A stretch of DNA of 64,000 bases. Origin: Herbaspirillum sp. DW155. GTDB lineage: Bacteria; Pseudomonadota; Gammaproteobacteria; Burkholderiales; Burkholderiaceae_D. The stretch is taken from positions 1,798,001 through 1,862,000 of the forward strand of contig NZ_AP029028.1 in assembly GCF_037076565.1 (NCBI RefSeq), in the 5' to 3' direction. Of this stretch, positions 1-7,723 are shown in pieces (within the stretch, counting starts at the first letter, position 1; each line of letters opens with the position of its first letter). Under the pieces are notes generated by a model. It had not been told where the DNA came from and did no database searches. It saw only the letters and a program-made list of their open reading frames with translations. The translations under genes were made by a program, and so were the position numbers.

Positions 1-64
1 CCTGGAAACGGTCCGTACCGGCGGCTCCGGCATCGGCCGCGGCGAACGGATCCTGAAGATCTGA
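1..64 (+). CDS. ilvN: Acetolactate synthase small subunit, C-terminal end (partial)
   Basis: Only the last 20 codons and the TGA stop (62-64) are inside the window. The visible tail is rich in Gly and Arg and ends GERILKI. This resembles the C-terminus of the regulatory subunit of acetohydroxyacid synthase. That subunit confers valine feedback control on the first common step of branched-chain amino acid synthesis. The call leans mainly on position: in beta-proteobacteria the small subunit lies directly before ilvC, which starts 77 bases downstream on the same strand. The symbol (ilvN or ilvH) cannot be fixed from this fragment. Confidence 0.8.
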   Translation, partial: LETVRTGGSGIGRGERILKI

Positions 65-132
65 TCGACCGCGCCAGCAGTACGCATCACACACACATAC
101 ATACATTCAAATTCGAGTTACTCGGAACATAG

Positions 133-1158
<1,026 letters not shown>

Positions 1159-1175
1159 TCGGTCTCTTGATGAGA

Positions 1176-1208
1176 AAAACGCCACGCTTCGCCGTGGCGT
1201 TTTTTTTC
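1176..1208 (+). terminator. Intrinsic terminator after ilvC
   Basis: An 8-bp perfect stem (1179-1186 with 1193-1200, ACGCCACG/CGTGGCGT) with a six-base loop is followed directly by a run of eight T. It lies 21 bases after the ilvC stop and closes the ilv transcript. Confidence 0.93.
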
Positions 1209-1371
1209 GTCCGCAGACAAAAGGGGGGGGGGCAGGGCATTGCCTTGTCGTTACGGCTTGTTGCACTTGGCCAAGAACCAATTCTTTACACTGGTCGTCG
1301 AAGTGGCGGGTAGCTGCTTCCCATATGAAGCTATCTTCACCCGTCCCCGACCAAGAATAAAGAGGATTCCT

Positions 1372-2169
1372 ATGACACCTTCCCGCAAACTGATGCTGGG
1401 CGCGGCCCTGGCCGCTGCCTGCATCGCTGCGCAAGCCCAGACCCAGATGTCCGCCAGCGCCCCGGCCCCCGTGCCGACCAGCGGCACCCTGGTCGTAGTA
1501 CCGGCCAACGGCGAGATCAGCGTGCCCAACGACCAGGCGCGCGTGACACTGCAAGTCGAGGAGCAGGACAAGGACAAGTCCGCCGCCGCCTCGCGCGTGA
1601 ACCAGAAGATGAAGCAGGGTATCGAGCTGCTCAGGCGTCAGGACCCGCAAGCGGTCTTGAAGAGCTACGGCTACTACACCTACGCCGTCTATGCCGAGCC
1701 GCCGCAGGTGAGCCCGCAGCAGCCGCGCCAGCCGGCCAGGCCGCGTCAGGTGGTGGGGTGGCGCGTAGGTCAGTATCTGGAGATGACCACCGAGAACCTG
1801 GCCGCACTGCCCAAGACCGTCTCGTCCGCACAAGCGCTGATGAGCCTGAATGGCCTGCAATTCGGCCTCAGCCCGGCCGCTGCACGCAAGCTGGATGCCA
1901 CGCTGGTCAACGCCACATATCGCAATCTCGAAGAGCGCATCGGCTTCATCGCCAATGCCATGCATCGTGCCCCGTCGGATGCCGTGATTGATACCGTGGA
2001 CTTCGAGGGTTCCGGCAATTATGCGGCGCCGGCCGCCGCCCCCATGGCCAAGTCCATGATGATGCGCAACAACATCGCCCAGGAAAGCGACAGCGTCGCC
2101 GAGCCCAGCTTCGAACCGGGCGAATCTACCGTCACCATGCGCCTGGTGGGCAAGGTGCGCTTCAAGTAA
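1372..2169 (+). CDS. SIMPL-domain (DUF541) exported protein
   Basis: The protein has 265 residues. The first 22 or so (positive residues, then an Ala/Leu-rich core ending AQAQ) look like a Sec signal peptide, so it is probably periplasmic. The mature part starts with GTLVVVPANGEISVPNDQA, the typical opening of SIMPL/DUF541 proteins, in which an oscillating beta strand precedes a helix with VNQKMKQGIELL. The C-terminus ends with a beta strand typical of the family. The biochemical role of the family is not settled; members are linked to envelope or oxidative stress. An earlier in-frame ATG at 1240 would place the signal peptide 44 residues inside, so the ATG at 1372, preceded by AAGAGGA, is chosen. 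Confidence 0.85.
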   Translation: MTPSRKLMLGAALAAACIAAQAQTQMSASAPAPVPTSGTLVVVPANGEISVPNDQARVTLQVEEQDKDKSAAASRVNQKMKQGIELLRRQDPQAVLKSYGYYTYAVYAEPPQVSPQQPRQPARPRQVVGWRVGQYLEMTTENLAALPKTVSSAQALMSLNGLQFGLSPAAARKLDATLVNATYRNLEERIGFIANAMHRAPSDAVIDTVDFEGSGNYAAPAAAPMAKSMMMRNNIAQESDSVAEPSFEPGESTVTMRLVGKVRFK

Positions 2170-2229
2170 CCCGCCGGCCGCCCTCGGTGGCCATGTCAAG
2201 AATCGTCAACCGCCTCGGGTTGGCAGGGA

Positions 2230-2251
2230 GGGAGGCTATAATCGGCCTCCC
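2230..2251 (+). promoter_or_regulatory. Candidate -10 box inside a 7-bp inverted repeat
   Basis: A consensus -10 hexamer TATAAT (2237-2242) sits in the loop of a perfect inverted repeat, GGGAGGC (2230-2236) and GCCTCCC (2245-2251), 28 bases before the next gene. No good -35 lies at 16-18 bp. A TTGGCA at 2220-2225 is too close, at 11 bp. The dyad could be an operator masking the -10, or chance in GC-rich DNA. Confidence 0.45.
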
Positions 2252-2278
2252 TTTCCGTTTCAAGAAGATCATCTCATC

Positions 2279-2809
2279 ATGCGGACTTTCACCAAGCTGC
2301 TCTTGCCGCTCTTTACCGCCCTGGTGGCCAGTACCGCCCACGCCGACATCTGCGCCGACCTGCGCGCCATCCACCAGCAGTCGCAATCGCATTTCGATGG
2401 CTGGAAGAAGGATGGGCCCGATTCGGTGATGAAGGAAGACAAGCGCGGTCCCATCTATCTCTCCAACTTCATGCTCGATGGCGCCGAGAGCTGCGCCATT
2501 ACCAGCAATTCCTCGGTCTATACCTGCATCTGGCGCTATCCCTCGCCCGCTGACATGGGGCGCGCCTACCAGCGGCTGGTGAGCAATGTGAAGGCTTGTG
2601 CACCGCTGGCCAAGGAGCCGCCCGGCATCATCGCCGACGAACCCCAAGAGCGCCGTCAGGGCGACCTGCGCCAGATCACGGAAGTGACCGGCCTGGATTA
2701 CGCCGATGCCGAAGTGACGATTCTGATCGGCCAGATGCAACTGAGCGGTCCGCGCGGTCTGGCGCGTAACGAACTCAAGCTGAGCTTCTCGCGTCCGCAG
2801 CCGCGCTGA
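2279..2809 (+). CDS. Exported hypothetical protein, 176 aa
   Basis: No family is recognised. The N-terminus (MRTFTKLL, hydrophobic stretch, ending ASTAHA before DIC) is a convincing Sec signal peptide with cleavage near residue 22, so the product is probably periplasmic. The mature protein has four Cys (in DIC, ESCAI, YTCIW and KACAP), an even number compatible with disulfides in the periplasm. It contains a Trp/Tyr-rich centre with the motif YTCIWRYPSP. It stands alone between the SIMPL gene and psd, with its own candidate promoter before it and a hairpin after it. Codon use matches its neighbours. Confidence 0.7.
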   Translation: MRTFTKLLLPLFTALVASTAHADICADLRAIHQQSQSHFDGWKKDGPDSVMKEDKRGPIYLSNFMLDGAESCAITSNSSVYTCIWRYPSPADMGRAYQRLVSNVKACAPLAKEPPGIIADEPQERRQGDLRQITEVTGLDYADAEVTILIGQMQLSGPRGLARNELKLSFSRPQPR

Positions 2810-2890
2810 GGTCACCCTGCAGTCAACCTGAGGCGCCGCGCATGAGGCGGCGCAGCTTCGCTCCTCAAAAACAGCGCACCATCGGCCCGC

Positions 2891-2925
2891 AATGCACCGC
2901 CACAGGCTTCCGGGCGGTGCATTTC
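2891..2925 (+). terminator. Hairpin terminator after the exported protein gene
   Basis: An 11-bp perfect stem, AATGCACCGCC (2891-2901) with GGCGGTGCATT (2913-2923), is followed by a short T-containing tail. The U-tract is weak, so termination may be partial. Confidence 0.6.
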
Positions 2926-2926
2926 A

Positions 2927-2954
2927 TTGCATTTAACGGGCGCTGGACTAGAAT
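2927..2954 (+). promoter_or_regulatory. Sigma-70 promoter for psd
   Basis: TTGCAT (2927-2932) and TAGAAT (2949-2954) are separated by 16 bp. They lie directly after the preceding hairpin and about 55 bases before the psd start. Confidence 0.6.
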
Positions 2955-3010
2955 AGGCACGCTTTTACTTTTGAACTTTCCGCGAGTACCGCGCGATCCC
3001 TGGAGCAACA

Positions 3011-3655
3011 TTGAACAATAACCACTATCCCCATCCCATCATCGCCCGCGAAGGCTGGCCCTTCCTGACCATCGCCGTGGTCGTGGCAGCGCTGGCAACC
3101 TATTTCTGCGGCGCCTGGTCCTTCCCGCTGTGGATCATCGCGCTGTTCGTGCTGCAATTCTTCCGCGATCCGCCGCGCGTGATTCCGCAAGCCGCCAATG
3201 CCGTGCTGTCGCCGGCCGATGGCCGCATCGTCGTGGTGGCCCGTGCCCATGACCCCTACACCGACCGCGAAGCCCTGAAGATCAGCGTCTTCATGAACGT
3301 CTTCAACGTTCACTCCAACCGCGCCCCGGTGGATGGCAAGATCGAGAAGGTGCAGTACTTCCCCGGCAAGTTCGTCAATGCCGACCTCGACAAGGCTTCG
3401 CTGGAAAACGAGCGCAATGCCCTGGCCATCACCACCACCAGCGGTCACAGCGTGACCTGCGTGCAGGTGGCCGGCCTGATCGCCCGCCGCATCCTGTGCT
3501 ATGTGAAGGCCGGTGACACCCTGGCACGTGGCCAGCGCTACGGTTTCATCCGCTTCGGCTCGCGCGTGGACGTCTACCTGCCGCTGACGGCCACTCCCAA
3601 GGTCACCGTCGGTGAAAAGGTCTCGGCCACCGAAACCATTCTGGCCGAACTCTGA
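3011..3655 (+). CDS. psd: Phosphatidylserine decarboxylase proenzyme (short, PSD-A type)
   Basis: The product makes phosphatidylethanolamine by decarboxylating phosphatidylserine at the inner membrane. It has 214 residues, the short class. Two closely spaced hydrophobic segments (about residues 18-33 and 38-50) anchor the N-terminus. SPADGR follows at 67-72 and the [11 protein letters not shown] block at 94-104. The self-cleavage site is G183-S184 in RFGSRVD; the Ser becomes the pyruvoyl group of the alpha chain. The start codon is TTG at 3011, preceded by GGAG seven bases upstream. No in-frame ATG exists before the first conserved block. pssA, which makes its substrate, follows 92 bases downstream. 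Confidence 0.95.
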   Translation: MNNNHYPHPIIAREGWPFLTIAVVVAALATYFCGAWSFPLWIIALFVLQFFRDPPRVIPQAANAVLSPADGRIVVVARAHDPYTDREALKISVFMNVFNVHSNRAPVDGKIEKVQYFPGKFVNADLDKASLENERNALAITTTSGHSVTCVQVAGLIARRILCYVKAGDTLARGQRYGFIRFGSRVDVYLPLTATPKVTVGEKVSATETILAEL

Positions 3656-3747
3656 TCACACCTTGATGGCCTCACCGTGCCGCCACGGATGAGGCCCGCA
3701 CGCAGACTGCATGCTGCGATTTCCGTCCTCCTCACTGATAGACATCG

Positions 3748-4608
3748 ATGCCCACACTAAGACGACGCAAGGCCAAAGCCGGCATTCCCTTCCCGAAATC
3801 CCTGCGCAAGCCCAAGGCGGTGCAACTGGACGAGGCCGGGCAGGTCGTGGCGCGGCGGCGCTCGCGCGGCATCTACCTGTTGCCCAATGCCTTCACGACG
3901 GCCGCGCTTTTCTGCGGCTTCTACGCCATCGTCATGGCCATGAACCTGAAGTTCGACTTCGCCGCCATCGCCATCTTCGTGGCCATGGTGCTGGACAGCC
4001 TGGATGGCCGCGTGGCCCGCATGACCAACACCCAAAGCGAATTCGGTGCCCAGTACGACAGCCTGTCCGACATGGTTTCCTTCGGTGCCGCCCCGGCTCT
4101 GGTGGTCTATGAATGGTCGCTGCGCGGCATGGGCAAGCTGGGCTGGCTGGCGGCCTTCGTGTACTGCGCGGGCGGGGCGCTGCGCCTGGCCCGCTTCAAT
4201 ACCAACATCGCCGTGGTCGACAAGCGCTACTTCCAGGGCTTGCCCAGCCCGGCGGCAGCCGCCCTGGTGGCCGGTTTCGTCTGGCTGATGGATGACCTGC
4301 GCTTTGCCGGCACTGACCTCAGCTGGTACGGCTGGGTCATCACCCTGTATGCCGGTATCACCATGGTCACCAATGTACCGTTCTACAGTTTTAAGGATGT
4401 TAACTTCCGCAAGCCGGTGCCCTTCATTGCGGCGCTGCTGGTGGTGGTGGCGCTGGTGCTCATTTCCAGCGATCCGTCCAAGGTGCTGTTCGGCTTGTTC
4501 GTGCTGTATGGCCTGTCCGGCTATGGCGTCTACATCTGGCGCCGGCTCAAGGGCAAGCCAGTCAGCATCGTGCAGACCAAGGATGAACATGGCGAAGCTC
4601 CGCACTGA
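3748..4608 (+). CDS. pssA: CDP-diacylglycerol--serine O-phosphatidyltransferase
   Basis: This integral membrane enzyme condenses CDP-diacylglycerol with serine to give phosphatidylserine, the substrate of Psd encoded just upstream. The 286-residue protein carries the CDP-alcohol phosphotransferase signature with metal-binding Asp at D83, D86, D104 and D108 (DSLDGRVAR, then YDSLSD). About eight hydrophobic helices follow. The N-terminal 40 residues are basic and cytosolic (MPTLRRRKAK), as in PssA proteins of Gram-negative bacteria with the type II enzyme. The pair psd-pssA after ilvC is a common beta-proteobacterial arrangement. A strong terminator follows. Confidence 0.95.
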   Translation: MPTLRRRKAKAGIPFPKSLRKPKAVQLDEAGQVVARRRSRGIYLLPNAFTTAALFCGFYAIVMAMNLKFDFAAIAIFVAMVLDSLDGRVARMTNTQSEFGAQYDSLSDMVSFGAAPALVVYEWSLRGMGKLGWLAAFVYCAGGALRLARFNTNIAVVDKRYFQGLPSPAAAALVAGFVWLMDDLRFAGTDLSWYGWVITLYAGITMVTNVPFYSFKDVNFRKPVPFIAALLVVVALVLISSDPSKVLFGLFVLYGLSGYGVYIWRRLKGKPVSIVQTKDEHGEAPH

Positions 4609-4639
4609 GTCAGCCTGACTTTCTTCCTGTAGAACGAGA

Positions 4640-4668
4640 AACACCCGGCCTTATGCCGGGTGTTTTTC
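4640..4668 (+). terminator. Intrinsic terminator after pssA
   Basis: A 9-bp perfect stem, ACACCCGGC (4641-4649) with GCCGGGTGT (4655-4663), and five T follow the pssA stop by 32 bases. Confidence 0.92.
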
Positions 4669-4699
4669 ATTCCGGCCAGCCACCGCCGTCCGTTCGGCC

Positions 4700-4728
4700 T
4701 TGCCGGGCAGGCAGGAGTCTCCTAGAAT
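4700..4728 (+). promoter_or_regulatory. Sigma-70 promoter with palindrome in the spacer
   Basis: TTGCCG (4700-4705), a 17-bp spacer and TAGAAT (4723-4728) lie 31 bases before the following start codon. The palindrome AGGAGTCTCCT (4713-4723) occupies the downstream half of the spacer and touches the -10, so it could be a repressor site. Confidence 0.55.
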
Positions 4729-4759
4729 CCCCATGTAGACCTGTTACTGCATATCCCGC

Positions 4760-5263
4760 ATGGCCGGTATGAATATGGTGATCGATTCTTCCTCCTTGAA
4801 TTCGTTGGGCAGCCCGAACCCTTACAGTCTGGGCAGTCTCCCCTCGACCACCAATCCGGTGAGCGCCGGCAGCAATCCTGCGGCCGTCGCGCAGGCGGTG
4901 GAGCTGTCTTCGGAGGCGTCGGTGATCGTCACCCTGGGCGGGGGATCATCCGGCAATTCGGCGCAGACCTACAACGCGGCCGGGCTGTTCAATTCCATCG
5001 TCAATGCCGGCTCATCGGCGGGCACTTCCTCCGATCTCACCCAGAACCAGGCCACGCAGTCCTACTACCAGGGCGTGCTGGGCAGCATCGTCATGCCGGG
5101 CAGCACCTCGGGCGTCTATGACGGCTCGGGCATCTTTGCCGGGCAGGGGCTCAGTTCGCAGCTGTCCCTGCTGCTCAAGTCCGAACCTGACCTGACAGGC
5201 TCCATCGTCGAAGATATCGTCAACCAGAACGTGGTCGGCGGACTGATCTCGACCACGGCCTGA
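4760..5263 (+). CDS. Ser/Gly-rich hypothetical protein, 167 aa
   Basis: I do not recognise a named family. The first 50 residues are Ser, Asn, Pro and Gly-rich low complexity with repeated SLGS units, followed by VAQAVELSSEASVIVTLGGG, then a mixed region with GSIVMPGSTSGVYDGSG and a C-terminal helix LSSQLSLLLKSEP. There is no signal peptide or membrane segment. Composition resembles secreted or flagellar-type low-complexity proteins, but no secretion signal can be proven. It is transcribed from a good promoter 30 bases upstream, with no Shine-Dalgarno sequence. A second in-frame ATG at 4772 is equally possible as start. Confidence 0.65.
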   Translation: MAGMNMVIDSSSLNSLGSPNPYSLGSLPSTTNPVSAGSNPAAVAQAVELSSEASVIVTLGGGSSGNSAQTYNAAGLFNSIVNAGSSAGTSSDLTQNQATQSYYQGVLGSIVMPGSTSGVYDGSGIFAGQGLSSQLSLLLKSEPDLTGSIVEDIVNQNVVGGLISTTA

Positions 5264-5290
5264 GCAACTTCCCTTTTCGTTCAGATCAAT

Positions 5291-5524
5291 TCAAGTGTCG
5301 ATGAAAGATGCCAGCTGTGCGCACAGCGCGGCATCCTGCGCACTGCGTTCGCTGATGCGGTGATCCACGCGCCCGGCAGGTCGATGATGCGGCAGGCGCT
5401 GGAGGCGGTGGACCAGCGTGTGGACCTGCTGGCCGGGCCTGCTGCGCAGCAGATCGGCCGCCAGCGTTTCCGCGCCCACTGCCAGGGCCAGCTCTTCGCG
5501 CAGACAGGCCTCAGGCGTGGACAT
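5291..5524 (-). CDS. Small protein coupled to the diguanylate cyclase gene, 77 aa
   Basis: On the minus strand an ATG at 5524 lies four bases after the TGA of the GGDEF gene, with TGAGGCG as the only ribosome-binding feature. This suggests translational coupling. The 77-residue product starts MSTPEACLREELALAVG and is helical, rich in Leu, Arg, Gln and His, with no membrane segment. No family is recognised. The reading frame continues upstream into the GGDEF gene, so a longer form cannot be excluded, but coupling favours this start. It may be a partner of the cyclase or a non-conserved frame. Confidence 0.45.
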   Translation of the reverse strand: MSTPEACLREELALAVGAETLAADLLRSRPGQQVHTLVHRLQRLPHHRPAGRVDHRISERSAQDAALCAQLASFIDT

Positions 5525-5528
5525 CGCC

Positions 5529-7028
5529 TCAGTTGTCCGGATGACGGCGTTCGAGGCCGGGGGTGGTGGCGTAATAATGGCGTTTTGCTTCATACATCAG
5601 GGTGTCGGCACGTTGCACCACGTGTTCCAGGCGTTCGCCCGGTGTGGCGGTGGCCGCGCCCATCGACAGGCTCAGCGGGTGGCCCGAGTAGTACTGATTG
5701 TTCACTTCGACTAGTTTCTGGATCTGATCCATCAGCAACTGGCTGCCGCGTTCGTCGGTGGCCGGCAGCAGGATGGCGAATTCGTCCCCCCCGGTGCGCG
5801 CCACGCTGCCGGGGCGTTCCACCGCCTTGCCCAGCACCTCGCCGGCACGGCGCAGCAAGGCGTCACCGGCGGCATGGCCCAGCTCGTCGTTGACTTCCTT
5901 CAGACCATTGAGGTCGGCCACGATCACGCTGATCGGGAAGGGGCCCTTGCGCTCCAGGCGGTTCAGTTCATCCACCATGTAGGCGCGGTTGTACAGCTTG
6001 GTCAGTTCGTCATGCTTGCCCAGGAATTCCAGATAGGCTTCGGCCTTCTTGCGGGCGGTGATGTCGGTCAGTGCCACCAGGACCAGGTCCCAGTTGTCTT
6101 CATGGCCGGGGAAGACCGAGAACTGCAGGTGTACGTGCAGTGTTTCGCCGCTGAGCGAATAGTTGATCACTTCCCGTTGATGTAACAGGTTGCCGTTCCA
6201 CAGCTCGATCAGTTGTTCGTTGAAGTGCGGGCGCATGTCGTCGCGGAATACGTCGGACAGGCGCGAGAACAAGGTCGCCTTGTCCGGCGCACCGAACATG
6301 GAAAGGGTCTGCAGGTTGACGTCGATGACGCGGATTTCCTGCATGCAGCGCTCCACGAATTCAGGATGCACGTCCGTGAAGGTGCGAAAGTCGGTGATGC
6401 CGATGCGGTGCAGATCATCGAAGAGGCGCTTGACCGCGCTGAAATCTTCCACCCACAGCGAAATGGGTGAATATTCGAACAGCCCGCGCGCATAGTTTTC
6501 GCTGCGCGAGAGCTTCTTGCGCGCGGTCTCGCGTTCGGTGACGTTTTCAATAGCCAGCAGCACGTAGTCCCAGCTTTCTTCGCTGCCAGGCATGATGCGG
6601 CCGGACAGCTGGATGTCCAGCCGCTTGCCGCCCAGGGTGTAGTTGACGGTATAGCTGGAGAAAGTGGTGCCGCCATTCCACAGCTGCACCATCTCATCGA
6701 TGAAGGTCTCGATCATGTCATCCCGGAACACCTTGTCCAGGTTCGCCACCAGATGTTCCAGGTCGCGTGCTTCGTACCATTCCAGGGTGCGGCGGTTCAC
6801 ATCGACCACGCGGATCTGCATGGCGCAGGCCTGTGCACGGCGGTGATCCTGGGTGAGGTAGCTGCGCAGGTCGGTGACGCCTTCGGCGCGCCACTGGTCG
6901 AACAGGCGTTTCAAGCCGCTGTAATCCTCTTTCCAGAGTGAAACAGGGGTCAGATCGAAAGTCTCTTGTTCGGAAAGGGCCGGGATGGCATCCGGGGCGA
7001 CGCTGGCGAGGGAGGTTGTGGTCGGCAT
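5529..7028 (-). CDS. Diguanylate cyclase with two tandem PAS-like sensor modules
   Basis: The 499-residue protein has two homologous sensor units at about 23-170 and 183-330, each opening with a SPxSLWxEDxS block and ending with a TER/TARKK connector. A GGDEF domain follows at 335-490. The active-site motif is intact, GGDEF at 413-417 preceded by RT, with DLNGLKEVND for nucleotide binding. It should make cyclic-di-GMP from two GTP in the cytosol. The inhibitory I-site position reads RPGS (404-407), not RxxD, so product inhibition by that site is probably lost. There are no transmembrane helices, so the signal sensed is intracellular or diffusible. Confidence 0.9.
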   Translation of the reverse strand: MPTTTSLASVAPDAIPALSEQETFDLTPVSLWKEDYSGLKRLFDQWRAEGVTDLRSYLTQDHRRAQACAMQIRVVDVNRRTLEWYEARDLEHLVANLDKVFRDDMIETFIDEMVQLWNGGTTFSSYTVNYTLGGKRLDIQLSGRIMPGSEESWDYVLLAIENVTERETARKKLSRSENYARGLFEYSPISLWVEDFSAVKRLFDDLHRIGITDFRTFTDVHPEFVERCMQEIRVIDVNLQTLSMFGAPDKATLFSRLSDVFRDDMRPHFNEQLIELWNGNLLHQREVINYSLSGETLHVHLQFSVFPGHEDNWDLVLVALTDITARKKAEAYLEFLGKHDELTKLYNRAYMVDELNRLERKGPFPISVIVADLNGLKEVNDELGHAAGDALLRRAGEVLGKAVERPGSVARTGGDEFAILLPATDERGSQLLMDQIQKLVEVNNQYYSGHPLSLSMGAATATPGERLEHVVQRADTLMYEAKRHYYATTPGLERRHPDN

Positions 7029-7112
7029 AACATTTCATCTTCTACGGATGATGAAGTGTAATGTTTTACCGAAACTGTCGCATCACTTCCCTCACTGCAT
7101 TCTCACTATTTG

Positions 7113-7147
7113 TGCAAGTTGATGACTGAAATATCAGTTAACTTGCA
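7113..7147. repeat. 35-bp imperfect inverted repeat between DUF2917 and diguanylate cyclase genes
   Basis: TGCAAGTT (7113-7120) and AACTTGCA (7140-7147) frame an inner pair ACTGA (7125-7129) and TCAGT (7134-7138) around AATA. A three-base bulge lies on the left arm. It is AT-rich for this genome. It lacks a T-run on either side, so an operator or transcript-end structure is more likely than a standard terminator. Confidence 0.55.
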
Positions 7148-7206
7148 GATTCATTGACGCAGGCCGTGTTTGGGCCGATAAATCTGCATTTCTGCGACGA
7201 AGCCGG

Positions 7207-7560
7207 TCAGCGTCCCGGCCCCCAACCCAGGCGGGGACGCGACTGCTGCAGACGGCGCAGCAGCGCCGTCACCGACGCCCACCCGGGCCGGCCAACAGGA
7301 CGCAGGCACAGCAGTTCGCCACCCTGCGGCGAGAGCACGCCAATCCAGCCCGCCTGCGACAACACCAGCCGTTCGCCATCGGCGAGTCGGGTCTGGCGGC
7401 TGACCAGCCGGTCCAGTTGCCATTGCGCCGGTTCGGTTACCCGCAACTCGGCAGCATGGCAGAGCAACTGGGTGCCGGCGGGCAGCCACAGTTGCAGAGG
7501 CTGGCCCGGCAGCAGGGGCAGCGCTTGCGTGGTGGTCCGGGCGGGGAGCGGGCTGGGCAT
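7207..7560 (-). CDS. DUF2917 domain protein
   Basis: The 117-residue protein is Leu/Gln/Trp-rich and predicted all-beta. It contains a PGQPLQLWLPAGTQLLC block and later GERLVLSQAGWIGVLSP, matching the cupin-like DUF2917 family, whose function is unknown. There is no signal peptide. The start at 7560 is preceded by AAGGAGA on the minus strand. It is divergent from the MocR-type regulator starting at 7724, a pairing often seen in Burkholderiales, which suggests the regulator controls it. Earlier in-frame starts lie inside the intergenic region and lack ribosome sites. Confidence 0.8.
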   Translation of the reverse strand: MPSPLPARTTTQALPLLPGQPLQLWLPAGTQLLCHAAELRVTEPAQWQLDRLVSRQTRLADGERLVLSQAGWIGVLSPQGGELLCLRPVGRPGWASVTALLRRLQQSRPRLGWGPGR

Positions 7561-7666
7561 GGTGTTCTCCTTGTTGATGGGTCAGCCTGCAGTCTAGGCA
7601 GGGCCGCCCAAGGCAAACAGGCACAGGAAAATGCACTCTGCTGCGCAACAGGCGGCGCTTTTTTGT

Positions 7667-7703
7667 TCTGTTACCCCTGCATTTGGCCTACTCTGTATCT
7701 GTT
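7667..7703 (+). promoter_or_regulatory. Candidate direct-repeat operator before the MocR gene
   Basis: TCTGTT occurs at 7667-7672 and again at 7698-7703, 31 bp apart, about three helical turns, in the divergent DUF2917/MocR intergenic region. MocR/PdxR proteins commonly bind direct repeats. The assignment is inference from position and spacing only. Confidence 0.3.
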
Positions 7704-7723
7704 CTGGTCTCAGCCTCAATAAG

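Noticed and set aside
7631-7723. Longer N-terminus of the MocR regulator
   Set aside because: The added 31 residues are not part of the GntR domain and lie in the divergent promoter region; two ATGs at 7724/7727 suit the family length.
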